Source: Marnyiella aurantia
Lineage (GTDB): Bacteria; Bacteroidota; Bacteroidia; Flavobacteriales; Weeksellaceae
Direction: 5' to 3'
DNA length: 64,000 nt
Assembly: GCF_014041915.1 (NCBI RefSeq)
Contig: NZ_CP059472.1
Span: 62,001 to 126,000 of the forward strand
This document shows positions 8,716-16,809 of this stretch, one piece after another. The notes under the pieces were generated by a model. It was not told the DNA's origin. It saw only the letters and a program-made list of their open reading frames with translations, and did no database searches. Made by a program: the position numbers and the translations under genes. How positions within the stretch are numbered: position 1 is the first letter of the stretch; every line of letters starts with the position of its first letter.

Positions 8716-8757
8716 TTTTCTTGTCCTATGGCAAGCCGGGTATTTGGCTGTGTTCTC

Positions 8758-8765
8758 TAACTTTG
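8758..8765 (+). promoter_or_regulatory. -7 promoter box upstream of second DinB gene
   Basis: TAACTTTG matches the -7 consensus and lies 23 bases before the ATG at 8789. No TTG sits at the standard distance upstream, so the box may depend on another sigma contact or an activator such as the adjacent Crp/Fnr-type protein (inference). Confidence 0.5.
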
Positions 8766-8788
8766 ATTGATGCTAAAGTAAAAACATC

Positions 8789-9313
8789 ATGGACAAGCCC
8801 AATTCAACAAAACTCGAAATTATAGTTCCTGCATTCAGGATGCATTCCCAAAGTTTCAAAAATGCCCTGGACGGTATTTCTGAAGAAAGTGCACTCCGCA
8901 GAATTGATAATGTAACCAACCACGTGGTCTGGATGGCCGGAAACCTGGTGAAATGCCGCTATTGGCTGGCAGATTTGCTGCGTTTAGAAGTTAAAGATCC
9001 TAACGGCAAACTATTCCATGAGGGTCGTGCGCTGGACGAAAACCTGAGCTATCCTACACTTGAGGAACTGAAGAAGAACTACGCTGTGATTTCACCTCAG
9101 GTATATCAGAAACTTTTACAGGTAACAGATGAACATTTGGATTCACCATGCGACTTTGGGATGCGAATTCCCTTTGTAAAGGAAAATGTACTCAATATGA
9201 TAGGTATGTGCATTGGCCGCGAAGATTATCTGCTGGGTCAAATCGGCCTTATGCGCAAACTGCTAGGCTTAAAAGGAATGAGCTATGATCTGGATGAAAG
9301 CCTGAACTACTGA
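8789..9313 (+). CDS. DinB-superfamily protein with degenerate metal site
   Basis: A 174-residue four-helix DinB-like protein. The first helix keeps the family pattern NHVVWMAGNLVKCRYWLADLL, including one histidine. The last helix reads GREDYLLGQIGLMRKLLG where active members have an H-x3-H pair before GQ, so two of the three expected metal ligands are replaced by Arg and Leu. The protein may therefore bind no metal, or act by ligand binding only. It heads a run of small stand-alone-domain genes reaching to 13422. Confidence 0.75.
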   Translation: MDKPNSTKLEIIVPAFRMHSQSFKNALDGISEESALRRIDNVTNHVVWMAGNLVKCRYWLADLLRLEVKDPNGKLFHEGRALDENLSYPTLEELKKNYAVISPQVYQKLLQVTDEHLDSPCDFGMRIPFVKENVLNMIGMCIGREDYLLGQIGLMRKLLGLKGMSYDLDESLNY

Positions 9314-9367
9314 TTTGCGGTAAAATTCGCATGCTGATTATACATACCCAGCTCAAAAACTCAAAAA

Positions 9368-9730
9368 ATGGATAACAAAGAAATTGCCAGACAGTTTTTC
9401 GAAAACCTGTTCGTAAACAACAATAAAGCCTATGAGGTTCTGGCAGATGACGTTCGTGTGGACTGGCCAGGATTCGGCATGGAAACGCTTGTGGGCCGCG
9501 ACAGTCTGCGCAAATTTATGGATGACAGCGGACCGGACAGGGTCGTGGATATGCAAATCAGGAATCTCCTTGCCGAAGGCGATACTGTAATTGCGGCAGG
9601 AAGCATCAGTACCGAAACAGCCGGTAAGACGGAACGTTCCCATTTCGCAGATGTGTATACGGTACAGAATGGAAAAATCACCGCTCTGCAAAGCTATATG
9701 GTCTTCGACAAAGGAAATGATAAAGACTAA
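9368..9730 (+). CDS. SnoaL-like / NTF2-fold protein
   Basis: A 120-residue cone-shaped NTF2-fold protein similar to SnoaL-like and ketosteroid-isomerase-like families. Typical parts are the N-terminal helix ARQFFENLFVNNNKAYEVLA, VRVDWPGFG, and the C-terminal strands HFADVYTVQNGKITALQSYM. The fold binds hydrophobic small molecules; no catalytic pair can be named. A VOC-family gene follows 16 bases later, so the two are probably one transcript. Confidence 0.75.
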   Translation: MDNKEIARQFFENLFVNNNKAYEVLADDVRVDWPGFGMETLVGRDSLRKFMDDSGPDRVVDMQIRNLLAEGDTVIAAGSISTETAGKTERSHFADVYTVQNGKITALQSYMVFDKGNDKD

Positions 9731-9746
9731 ACAAAAAAATATAATC

Positions 9747-10178
9747 ATGGCAAAACTAAATCCTTACTTAAATTTTGACGGTACCGCACTGGAAGCTTTT
9801 ACCCTTTATCAAAGTGTTTTCGGGGGAGAATTTGTGGGCGGAATAATGCGGATGGGTGATGCACCGGGCACTGAGAATCTTCCTGAAGACGAAAAGAACC
9901 GGATTATGCATATCGCATTACCGATAGGTGGTGACTTGCTTATGGCTTCTGACGTTAGCCCCAGTATGGGACAGCGCGTTACCGCCGGCAACAGCAATTA
10001 TATTTCGATTTTTACTGAATCCCGTGACGAGGCTGACCGTTTTTTTAATGCACTTTCCGAAGGCGGCGAGGTGGAGATGCCCATGGAAGATCAGTTCTGG
10101 GGCGACTACTTCGGCAGCTTTCGCGACCGTTTCGGGATTCACTGGATGATTAACCATAACGACAGTGTTCAAATTTGA
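9747..10178 (+). CDS. VOC-family protein (PhnB/YjdN-like)
   Basis: A 143-residue vicinal-oxygen-chelate fold protein of the PhnB/YjdN type. It begins MAKLNPYLNFDGTALEAFTLY with SVFGGEF at about 25-31, and ends with the conserved WGDYFGSFRDRFGIHWMIN. These proteins resemble glyoxalase and bleomycin-resistance proteins but have no known substrate. The ATG at 9747 was preferred over a long N-terminal extension overlapping the previous gene, because family homology starts there. Confidence 0.82.
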   Translation: MAKLNPYLNFDGTALEAFTLYQSVFGGEFVGGIMRMGDAPGTENLPEDEKNRIMHIALPIGGDLLMASDVSPSMGQRVTAGNSNYISIFTESRDEADRFFNALSEGGEVEMPMEDQFWGDYFGSFRDRFGIHWMINHNDSVQI

Positions 10179-10191
10179 GAAAATTTACATC

Positions 10192-10199
10192 TAAGTTTG
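10192..10199 (+). promoter_or_regulatory. Possible -7 promoter box in front of SRPBCC gene
   Basis: TAAGTTTG is a perfect -7 match, 128 bases before the next ATG, which would give a long leader containing the hairpin at 10269-10307. A TTG at 10175-10177 is too close (14 bases) to be a standard -33 element. Confidence 0.35.
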
Positions 10200-10268
10200 C
10201 ATCGCTAAAATCGTAGGTAGTTCTTTTACCGCTGCAACACGTTGGTATCTTATTATAAACTGGAAAGT

Positions 10269-10307
10269 GAAAAAATTGCGCGGACTTGGAACATACCGCA
10301 ATTTTTC
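10269..10307 (+). terminator. Stem-loop in SRPBCC leader (terminator or attenuator)
   Basis: GAAAAAATTGCG pairs with CGCAATTTTTC across a 16-base loop; the descending arm ends in five T followed by CATACTTTT. It could end transcripts from the SnoaL-VOC pair, or act as an attenuator in a leader starting from the -7 box at 10192. The A/T-only outer pairs make its strength uncertain. Confidence 0.4.
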
Positions 10308-10327
10308 ATACTTTTAAAAGAAAAAAT

Positions 10328-10741
10328 ATGGAGCCCATTAAGATTGATATTACCATTTTGGAACCTGTACAGAAAGTTTGGGATTATATGAATGATCCAA
10401 AACACATTACCAAATGGAGTTATGCCCATGATACATGGCAGTGTACCAAGGCAGAAAACTCATTGGTTGTGGGGGGCAAACTCAAAATACGTATGGAGGC
10501 CAAAGACGGAAGTTTTGGTTTTGACTACGAAGGTATTTATGATGAGATAGTTTTGTTTGAAGCCATTAAATATCATCTGACAGACGGGAGGAAAGTAGAA
10601 GTTTACTTCAATAAAATAGATGAAAAGACCACCGAGGTGGTGCAGATCTTTGAGCCGGAAGAGCAGAATTCACGCGAAATGCAGCGGGACGGTTGGTATG
10701 CCATCCTGAACAACTTTCATAAGTATGTGGAAAATCACTAA
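10328..10741 (+). CDS. SRPBCC (START/AHSA1-like) domain protein
   Basis: A 137-residue SRPBCC-fold protein resembling the Hsp90-activator (AHSA1) type. It starts MEPIKIDITILEPVQKVWDY with NDPKHITKWSYAHDTW following, the common opening of these hydrophobic-cavity proteins. It likely binds a small lipophilic ligand; none can be named. The ATG at 10328 was chosen over an in-frame ATG at 10286 lying in the leader hairpin. Its 3' end overlaps the next gene by 17 bases, so both are co-translated. Confidence 0.78.
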   Translation: MEPIKIDITILEPVQKVWDYMNDPKHITKWSYAHDTWQCTKAENSLVVGGKLKIRMEAKDGSFGFDYEGIYDEIVLFEAIKYHLTDGRKVEVYFNKIDEKTTEVVQIFEPEEQNSREMQRDGWYAILNNFHKYVENH

Positions 10742-11300
10742 ATGTTGTTTTTTCGCTGCTGTATTATTCACCTTCGCTTCCTGTGATAAAAAAGTAAGTA
10801 AAAAAACAGAGGTACCAAACAGAACAGATTCTGCTTCAAAGCAGGAAGTAAATAATGCGGCTCTTGTGGAGCAGGTTGAATATGAAAAGTACACCGGTGC
10901 CTGGTTTACGGTGGAGTTTCCGGGAAACTTTTCGGTAACGCCCTCCCTGCAGTCTACAACCCGTACAGAAGGATATGACAGTGTTGTGTTTACATCTCCA
11001 GACGGTAAAGTACAGTTCTATATTTTTTCCCCTCAGTGGAGTGGAATTGCTACAGATATTGCATTGCAGGCCGGCGAGGAGGAAACAGAACACACCACGG
11101 ACACCGAGAATGGACTCACTGTGGAAAGGTGGACAATAAAGGCTGATAACGGTCAGTATTCCCGGTCCTATGAATCCACATCTGAAACTGGTGGTATAAA
11201 TAAGATTTTCGGGATACTGTATTTATCGTCAGAGGACCTTGAGCGATACCGTGCAGAATACCTTCATTTTAAAAACTCGCTTCAGCAATATGCAGACTAA
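10725..11300 (+). CDS. Putative lipoprotein, unknown function
   Basis: A 191-residue protein with a type II signal peptide (MWKITKCCFFAAVLFTFASC, lipid cysteine at about 20 followed by DKK). The mature part begins with a Lys/Thr/Ser-rich linker and continues as a beta-rich domain (about 55-190) with WFTVEFPGNFSVTPSL and RWTIKADNGQYSRSYEST. This resembles the surface-exposed domain of several uncharacterised Bacteroidota lipoproteins. I do not recognise the family. It overlaps the SRPBCC gene and is followed within three bases by the DUF1801 gene. Confidence 0.7.
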   Translation: MWKITKCCFFAAVLFTFASCDKKVSKKTEVPNRTDSASKQEVNNAALVEQVEYEKYTGAWFTVEFPGNFSVTPSLQSTTRTEGYDSVVFTSPDGKVQFYIFSPQWSGIATDIALQAGEEETEHTTDTENGLTVERWTIKADNGQYSRSYESTSETGGINKIFGILYLSSEDLERYRAEYLHFKNSLQQYAD

Positions 11301-11302
11301 CG

Positions 11303-11650
11303 ATGAGTGAAGTTGATCAGTATATCAACCGTTTTCCGCCGGAGGTTCAGGAGATTTTGCAAAAGATCCGTACTCTGATACTGGAAAATGTTCCGCTCGC
11401 AGAGGAAAGGCTTGCTTATGGATTGCCAGGGTATTATTTATTGGGCAAACCACTGGTTTACTACGGCGCTTTTTCGAAACATATTGGATTTTACGGCACG
11501 CCTGATGGTCATGTGCATTTTGGAGAAGAATTGTCAGCGTATAAACAGGGAAAGGGCTCTGTGCAGTTTCCCTTGACCGGTGAAATTCCCTACGGACTGA
11601 TTGAGAAAATAGTTAGTCTCCGCGTAAAGCAGATTAACTCCAACAACTAA
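11303..11650 (+). CDS. DUF1801 / YdhG-like protein
   Basis: A 115-residue protein of the DUF1801 superfamily (YdhG-like; some members were described as frataxin-like iron chaperones). Hallmarks are DQYINRFPPEVQEILQKIR at the N-terminus, AEERLAYGLPGY at about 33-44 and KHIGFYGTPDG at about 60-70. No iron ligands can be assigned. It sits two bases after the lipoprotein stop and 15 bases before the VOC gene, in a continuous forward run. Confidence 0.78.
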   Translation: MSEVDQYINRFPPEVQEILQKIRTLILENVPLAEERLAYGLPGYYLLGKPLVYYGAFSKHIGFYGTPDGHVHFGEELSAYKQGKGSVQFPLTGEIPYGLIEKIVSLRVKQINSNN

Positions 11651-11665
11651 TTTTTTTATTCTGTT

Positions 11666-12529
11666 ATGAAAAATAACATTTTCCCATGCCTCTGGTTCAA
11701 CGGTGATGGCAGAAATGCTGCAGATTTTTACTGCCAAACTTTTGCCGGTAAAATTAGTGTAGATGCAGAATACGTCATCAACATTGAGCTTTTCGGCCAA
11801 AAACTGATGATTCTGGATGCAGGGCCACAGTTTGAAAAGAATGCCTCCATTTCCTTTATGGTCCTTTGTGAAAGTGAAGAGGAGGTGAACAGTTATTGGC
11901 AGGCACTTGCAGAAGATGGGCTGGTACTTATGGAACTTGGCGAATATCCATGGAGTAAAAAATATGGCTGGGTGCGGGACCGGTTTGGCGTAACCTGGCA
12001 AATATATCTCGGCGAAAAGCAGGGAACCCAAAAAATGATACCTACCTTGATGTTTCTTCATGAAAATAATGGTCGTGCAAAAGAGGCAATGAAATTTTAT
12101 ACACAAACGTTTCCTTCTTCCCAAATGGGCCGCATTTTGAAGTATGGAGACGGTGTGGGTAATGAATCACACGAAATTCCGGAACATATTCAGCATGCCC
12201 ATTTCGAACTGGACGGTTATTCATTTTTTTGTATGGACAGTTCCCATGATCATAAATTTGACTTCAGTGAAGGGATTTCAATTGTTGTAATGACGGATAA
12301 TCAGGAAGAAACAGACCGCCTTTGGAATGCTCTCGCCTTAGATGGTGGACAAGAATCCATGTGTGGATGGCTCAAAGATAAATTTGGTGTAAGCTGGCAA
12401 ATCGTCCCGAAAAGGTTGTTGGAACTGATGAATGGTTCAGACCGCGAAAGAGGTGCAAATGTGGCGCAGGCCATGATGCAGATGCGGAAAATTGAGATTG
12501 CTGAACTGGAGAAAGCTTATGTTTTGTAA
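11666..12529 (+). CDS. Tandem VOC-family (PhnB-like) protein, two domains
   Basis: A 287-residue protein made of two PhnB/3-demethylubiquinone-methyltransferase-like VOC units, about residues 1-118 and 124-250, each ending in a WxxDrFGVxWQI pattern (WVRDRFGVTWQIY and WLKDKFGVSWQIV). A helical tail (about 255-287) with DRERGANVAQAMMQMRK matches the usual end of this family. The fold suggests small-molecule binding; the activity is unknown. Its stop is nine bases from the following SRPBCC gene. Confidence 0.84.
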   Translation: MKNNIFPCLWFNGDGRNAADFYCQTFAGKISVDAEYVINIELFGQKLMILDAGPQFEKNASISFMVLCESEEEVNSYWQALAEDGLVLMELGEYPWSKKYGWVRDRFGVTWQIYLGEKQGTQKMIPTLMFLHENNGRAKEAMKFYTQTFPSSQMGRILKYGDGVGNESHEIPEHIQHAHFELDGYSFFCMDSSHDHKFDFSEGISIVVMTDNQEETDRLWNALALDGGQESMCGWLKDKFGVSWQIVPKRLLELMNGSDRERGANVAQAMMQMRKIEIAELEKAYVL

Positions 12530-12538
12530 AGAAAGAAT

Positions 12539-12961
12539 ATGAAGCTACTCACTTTTAACATTACGATTGAGGCAGCACCGGAAAAAGTTTGGAATATTCT
12601 ATGGAATGAGCATTCTTACAGCCGGTGGACGTCGGTCTTCCAGCAGGGTTCAAGGTACGAAGGTAATCTGGAAGAAGGAAGCATTGTCCGGATGTGTGAT
12701 TCTGTGAGTAACGGTATGTATAATCTGGTTCTGATCAATACGCCTTACAGCCAGATGAAATTTAAACATCTGGGTTGGCTTTATGATGGAGTAGAAGATC
12801 CGCAGGATTGGCCAAATTCAACAGAGTCATACCAACTTCAGGACTTGGGAGGCGAAACTCAGCTTACCGTTACGGTAAACGCTCTGGAGGAGTTCCTGGA
12901 TTTCTTCAACAGTAATCTTCCGAAAGCCCTGGTACAGATTAAAGTTTTGGCAGAGCAATAA
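12539..12961 (+). CDS. SRPBCC domain protein, first of a tandem pair
   Basis: A 140-residue SRPBCC-fold protein with IEAAPEKVWNILWNEHSYSR near the N-terminus and FKHLGWLYDGVEDPQDWP in the middle. Its neighbour 18 bases downstream shares the same pattern (VWN/IWD, LWN-x2-SYS-x-W, FKHLG-LxDGVED), so the two arose by tandem duplication. Ligand and function are unknown. Confidence 0.78.
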   Translation: MKLLTFNITIEAAPEKVWNILWNEHSYSRWTSVFQQGSRYEGNLEEGSIVRMCDSVSNGMYNLVLINTPYSQMKFKHLGWLYDGVEDPQDWPNSTESYQLQDLGGETQLTVTVNALEEFLDFFNSNLPKALVQIKVLAEQ

Positions 12962-12978
12962 ACAAAAAACAATATATT

Positions 12979-13422
12979 ATGGTCACACTATCACATTCAA
13001 TAGACATTAAGGCTCCGGCAAAAAAAATTTGGGACGTTCTTTGGAATTCCGATTCGTATTCGGAATGGACTCAATTTTTCAGTGAGGGATCGCAGTACCG
13101 GTCAGACTGGGAAGTTGATGGCCGCACTTACTTTATGGATAAATCCGGCAGGAATGGTATGGTATCTACAATCGACAGTCTGCGCATACCTTACGAAGTT
13201 GTTTTTAAACATCTTGGCCTGCTCCAGGATGGTGTGGAGGATACCAAGTCCAGGGAAGTGATGGAATGGAGTGGTGCCCAGGAGAAATATTTCCTTACCG
13301 AGTTTGAAGGTTTTACCAAACTTGTGGGCGAGGTTCAAACATCTGAAATGCATGAAGAGCATATGAGAGGCGCCTTCGAAAAAGGCTTCGAAGTTGTAAA
13401 ACAGATTGCAGAGAAAGGCTAA
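12979..13422 (+). CDS. SRPBCC domain protein, second of a tandem pair
   Basis: A 147-residue SRPBCC protein, paralogous to the gene just upstream: IKAPAKKIWDVLWNSDSYSE aligns with that gene's IEAAPEKVWNILWNEHSYSR, and both contain FKHLG and DGVED. It ends with HMRGAFEKGFEVVKQIAEK, the C-terminal helix that closes the ligand cavity in this fold. It is the last gene of the 8.8-13.4 kb run. Confidence 0.78.
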   Translation: MVTLSHSIDIKAPAKKIWDVLWNSDSYSEWTQFFSEGSQYRSDWEVDGRTYFMDKSGRNGMVSTIDSLRIPYEVVFKHLGLLQDGVEDTKSREVMEWSGAQEKYFLTEFEGFTKLVGEVQTSEMHEEHMRGAFEKGFEVVKQIAEKG

Positions 13423-13560
13423 GCTGTACCACGATAATATTGAACAGTTTGCTGCAGGAAATTTCCTGTGGCTTGTTTTCTTTCCGTTATTCAACATCAT
13501 TCTCAAAATATAGTCTGAAAAAAATCCCGATATTTGCAGTGCGACAATGCACGGCTCTGC

Positions 13561-13568
13561 TAATTTTG
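13561..13568 (+). promoter_or_regulatory. -7 promoter box upstream of pheT
   Basis: TAATTTTG, 45 bases before the pheT ATG. A TTG at 13534-13536 gives a spacer of 24, just above the usual range. Confidence 0.5.
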
Positions 13569-13613
13569 CACGAGGTGCTACAATAGAATTTTACGTAAAT
13601 CAAACAGAAATAA

Positions 13614-16013
13614 ATGAAGATTTCGAATAACTGGCTGAAGGATTATATAAAAACTGAACTTAAACCCGAAAAAACCGCAGATTATCTAACCGATATCGGT
13701 CTGGAGGTTGAAGGTATAGAAACTTTTGAAAATATAACAGGCGGTTTGGAAGGCATCGTAGTGGGAAAAGTACTCACCTGCGAAAAGCATCCAAATGCCG
13801 ACAAGCTGAGTATTACTACAGTGGATACTGGTGGTGAGCCGCTTCAGATTGTGTGTGGGGCTCCTAATGTCGCAGCTGGTCAAACGGTATCTGTTGCTGT
13901 ACCTGGAACCAGAATTCACACAAAGGACGGAAGCTTCTTTGAAATTAAAGAAACCAAAATCCGTGGCGAAAAGTCACAGGGAATGATTTGCGCCGAAGAC
14001 GAAATCGGTTTGGGCAACAGCCACGATGGAATTATGGTGCTGGACGGTTCCAAGTATGTAATTGGGACGCCGTTTGCCGATTATTTTCATATTGAAAAAG
14101 ATCATATCTACGAAATAGGTCTTACCCCTAACCGCACCGACGCAATGTCGCATTATGGAGTGGCGCGTGACCTGAATGCCTTCCTGCTAACCAACGGTCT
14201 TAAATCTGAGTTTGAAAAAGCAGCTTTACAGCCTATACTGTTCTCCGGAAGTAACGACTTTCAGATCGAGGTCCAGGACTCTGCTCTGTGTCCACGCTAC
14301 ATAGGTGCCATAATCGAAGGTGTGACTGTAGCGGAATCACCGGAATGGCTTAAGAACAGACTGCAGAGTATCGGTATCGGCTCCACAAATAATGTTGTGG
14401 ATGTAACAAACTATATTCTGCACAGTTTCGGTCAGCCTTTACATGCATTTGATGCCGACAAAATTTCAGGTAATAAAGTAGTGGTAGGTCCAACTTCAGC
14501 GGGAACTGCTTTCACTACCCTGGATGGCATTTCCCGTAAACTGAACGGATCAGAAATTATGATTAAAGACGGCAATGGCGAGCCTTTGTGTATTGCTGGG
14601 GTGCTGGGCGGTGTTGAGTCCGGCGTTTCGCAATCCACTAAGACTGTATTTCTGGAAAGTGCCTATTTCAATCCGGTAGCAGTACGAAAAGCTGCAAAGG
14701 CCCACAGCATAAATACAGATGCTTCCTTCCGGTTTGAAAGAGGTGTGGATCCGGCGATGACAGTAACCGCACTTACCTATGCGGTGAAGATGCTCGAAGA
14801 TCTTGCCGGAGGAAAACTAACCGGCAGCCTGCTGGAACATTATCCTGAAAAAATTGAGGATCACTATATTATCCTGAGATTTTCACGCATTGAGCAACTT
14901 CTCGGGACTAAGATTCACCGTGAGAAGGTGAAGGAAATCCTTAAAGCGCTGGAAATTACCGTCCTTAATGATATCCAAAACGGTCTGGAAATCTCCGTAC
15001 CTGCATATCGTGCCGATGTTACCCGTGAGGTAGACGTCATCGAGGAGATATTGAGGATTTACGGGTATAACAAAATTGAAACTCCTAAGAAAAATTCTTA
15101 TACATCAGTACAGCTGCCTGTTCAGGACCGTGCCCAGCTGGAAAATTCGTGGGCGGCCACGTTACAGGGCAACGGTTTTAATGAAGTGATGAATAACTCC
15201 CTTACGAGTGTGAAGAACACCGATGAGGCCGTTAAGCTTCTCAATCCACTCAGCAACGATCTGGCATATATGCGTAAATCAATGCTGGAAGGGCTGTTGG
15301 AAAATGCAGCGTATAACATTAACCGTAAATCGGCTGATCTCAAGTTCTTTGAATTGGGAAATATTTATCACAAAAAAGAAAAATACACGGAACGCAGGCA
15401 GCTGGCCATCCTAATTACCGGACGCGAAAAAGCCGAAAACTGGATTGTTCAGAAATCTGCTACAGATTTTTACCATCTTAAAGGTTATGTGAACCTGCTC
15501 TTGGATCATTTAGGCATTAAGATGGAGGAAAAACCTCTTGAAGACGAACGGTTTTCCGAGGCGCTGGAAATTGTTTCCGGTGGCCGCACCATTGCGCGTC
15601 TGGGTAAGGTGTCCGCACAGATGTTAAAGGACAGTGATTTGGACCAACTCTGCTATTATGCCGAAATTGAGCTGGAGAGTGCACAGGAGCTTCGCCAAAA
15701 GGGAACCTTTAAGTTCGCTGATCTTCCACGATTTAATAAAATCCGAAGAGACTTGGCGTTGCTTGTAGATAAATCGGTGTCTTACAGTGATTTGCATGCT
15801 GTTGCGGTAAGAAGCAAGTCTGCTTACCTGAGAAATGTCAATCTTTTTGATGTTTATGAAGGTAAAAATTTGCCTGAAGGCAAAAAGTCATACGCGATGA
15901 GCTTTGAATTACTGAGTGAAGAAAAAACTCTTGAAGAAAAAGAGATCTCTGCACTTATGAACTCTCTTATTAAAAGCTTTCAGAAGGAATTCAACGCAGA
16001 GTTGCGTGGATAG
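13614..16013 (+). CDS. pheT: Phenylalanine--tRNA ligase beta subunit
   Basis: A 799-residue beta chain of the (alpha-beta)2 phenylalanyl-tRNA synthetase. Domains in order: N-terminal B1 and tRNA-binding OB fold (about 1-150, with CEKHPNADKLSITTVDTG), B3/B4 editing region (about 210-400, with DASFRFERGVDP), B5 (about 405-475), catalytic-like core (about 480-690), and a C-terminal FDX-ACB anticodon-binding domain (about 705-798, with FADLPRFNKIRRDLALLVD). Length is normal. pheS is not in the window, so the subunits are unlinked here. It has its own -7 box and no neighbour in the same pathway. Confidence 0.95.
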   Translation: MKISNNWLKDYIKTELKPEKTADYLTDIGLEVEGIETFENITGGLEGIVVGKVLTCEKHPNADKLSITTVDTGGEPLQIVCGAPNVAAGQTVSVAVPGTRIHTKDGSFFEIKETKIRGEKSQGMICAEDEIGLGNSHDGIMVLDGSKYVIGTPFADYFHIEKDHIYEIGLTPNRTDAMSHYGVARDLNAFLLTNGLKSEFEKAALQPILFSGSNDFQIEVQDSALCPRYIGAIIEGVTVAESPEWLKNRLQSIGIGSTNNVVDVTNYILHSFGQPLHAFDADKISGNKVVVGPTSAGTAFTTLDGISRKLNGSEIMIKDGNGEPLCIAGVLGGVESGVSQSTKTVFLESAYFNPVAVRKAAKAHSINTDASFRFERGVDPAMTVTALTYAVKMLEDLAGGKLTGSLLEHYPEKIEDHYIILRFSRIEQLLGTKIHREKVKEILKALEITVLNDIQNGLEISVPAYRADVTREVDVIEEILRIYGYNKIETPKKNSYTSVQLPVQDRAQLENSWAATLQGNGFNEVMNNSLTSVKNTDEAVKLLNPLSNDLAYMRKSMLEGLLENAAYNINRKSADLKFFELGNIYHKKEKYTERRQLAILITGREKAENWIVQKSATDFYHLKGYVNLLLDHLGIKMEEKPLEDERFSEALEIVSGGRTIARLGKVSAQMLKDSDLDQLCYYAEIELESAQELRQKGTFKFADLPRFNKIRRDLALLVDKSVSYSDLHAVAVRSKSAYLRNVNLFDVYEGKNLPEGKKSYAMSFELLSEEKTLEEKEISALMNSLIKSFQKEFNAELRG

Positions 16014-16096
16014 TCAATAGAAAAGAACAGGAGCGGACCTACGGAATTGTGTCTTCTGCATGGAGCTCTTGAATATTAATTTAAAAGAATAAAGAA

Positions 16097-16498
16097 ATGA
16101 AGAAGTATATCATTACAGCCCTACTATCTGCCTCAGTAATTTCGTGTGGAGTATTGAATACTCCTTTGAGCACTGCCAATCAGCCTTCACTAAACGAGAC
16201 CCAGTGGCAGCTGGCGGAAAATGTAAAAGGAAAAGTGCCAACTCTGAAGGTACAGTCCGGAAAGATTACAGGAACGGGAGGCTGCAACAATTATTTTGGT
16301 GAGCTTAGTACAGAAGCCACTACAGGTGCATTTTCTGCTTCAAAAATAGGATCGACCAAGATGGCCTGCGATTCCATGGCTTCTGAATCGTCATTTTTCA
16401 ATATGCTTTCCAGCGTAAATAAATATCGGGTTGTGGGAAACACCCTGGAGCTTTACCAGAACGGCTTACTCCTGTTGAAATTCAACAGAATACAATAA
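16097..16498 (+). CDS. META-domain lipoprotein (HslJ-like)
   Basis: A 133-residue exported lipoprotein with the signal MKKYIITALLSASVISC (lipid cysteine 17). The mature part is a single META domain as in HslJ: LNETQWQLAE, the GTGGCNNYFGEL core at about 55-66, and MACDSMASESSFFNMLSSV at about 95-113. META domains are linked to novobiocin resistance and surface proteins, but the function is not settled. A bidirectional terminator follows the stop. Confidence 0.85.
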   Translation: MKKYIITALLSASVISCGVLNTPLSTANQPSLNETQWQLAENVKGKVPTLKVQSGKITGTGGCNNYFGELSTEATTGAFSASKIGSTKMACDSMASESSFFNMLSSVNKYRVVGNTLELYQNGLLLLKFNRIQ

Positions 16499-16500
16499 TA

Positions 16501-16532
16501 AAAAAAAGGAACTCAGCTGAGTTCCTTTTTTT
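16501..16532. terminator. Bidirectional Rho-independent terminator
   Basis: A perfect 18-base palindrome (GGAACTCAGCTGAGTTCC) with seven A on one side and seven T on the other, between convergent stop codons. It can end transcripts from both the META gene and the reverse-strand operon. Confidence 0.88.
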
Positions 16533-16773
16533 ATTCTTCGTCTTCCTCGTCATCGTACTTAGCGAGTTCTTCATCACACCACGTAAAGGCCTGTTCTACC
16601 ACTTTTGTAGCTTCCTCGGCCATGGATTCCTCATCGTCCCCTTCCAGATCGTCCAACCATTCTACTTCTTCTTCCTCCACATTCAGGATGAATCTTGGGT
16701 ATTCTGTATGTACTACAAAAAGGTCTTCCGGCATTTCGGAATTATCTGCTAATAAAAACTTAGGTAATTTCAT
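16531..16773 (-). CDS. Small acidic hypothetical protein
   Basis: An 80-residue protein, very rich in Asp and Glu, ending EELAKYDDEEDEE. It starts MKLPKFLLADNSEMPEDLFV and contains YPRFILNVEEEEVEWLDDL. There is no signal peptide or membrane segment. I do not recognise a domain. It is the last gene of the reverse-strand operon reading down from 21792, 36 bases after the membrane-protein stop, and its stop codon lies inside the bidirectional terminator. Confidence 0.7.
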   Translation of the reverse strand: MKLPKFLLADNSEMPEDLFVVHTEYPRFILNVEEEEVEWLDDLEGDDEESMAEEATKVVEQAFTWCDEELAKYDDEEDEE

Positions 16774-16809
16774 TTTCTTAATGTTTTAAACTTCTCAAAG
16801 ATAATAAAT

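Noticed and set aside
11534-12124. 196-codon reverse frame across DUF1801 and the double VOC gene
   Set aside because: It spans two well-supported forward genes and shows no domain.
13450-13470. CAGGAAATTTCCTG palindrome after the second SRPBCC gene as terminator
   Set aside because: It is not followed by a clear T run and the stem is short; it is left unannotated.
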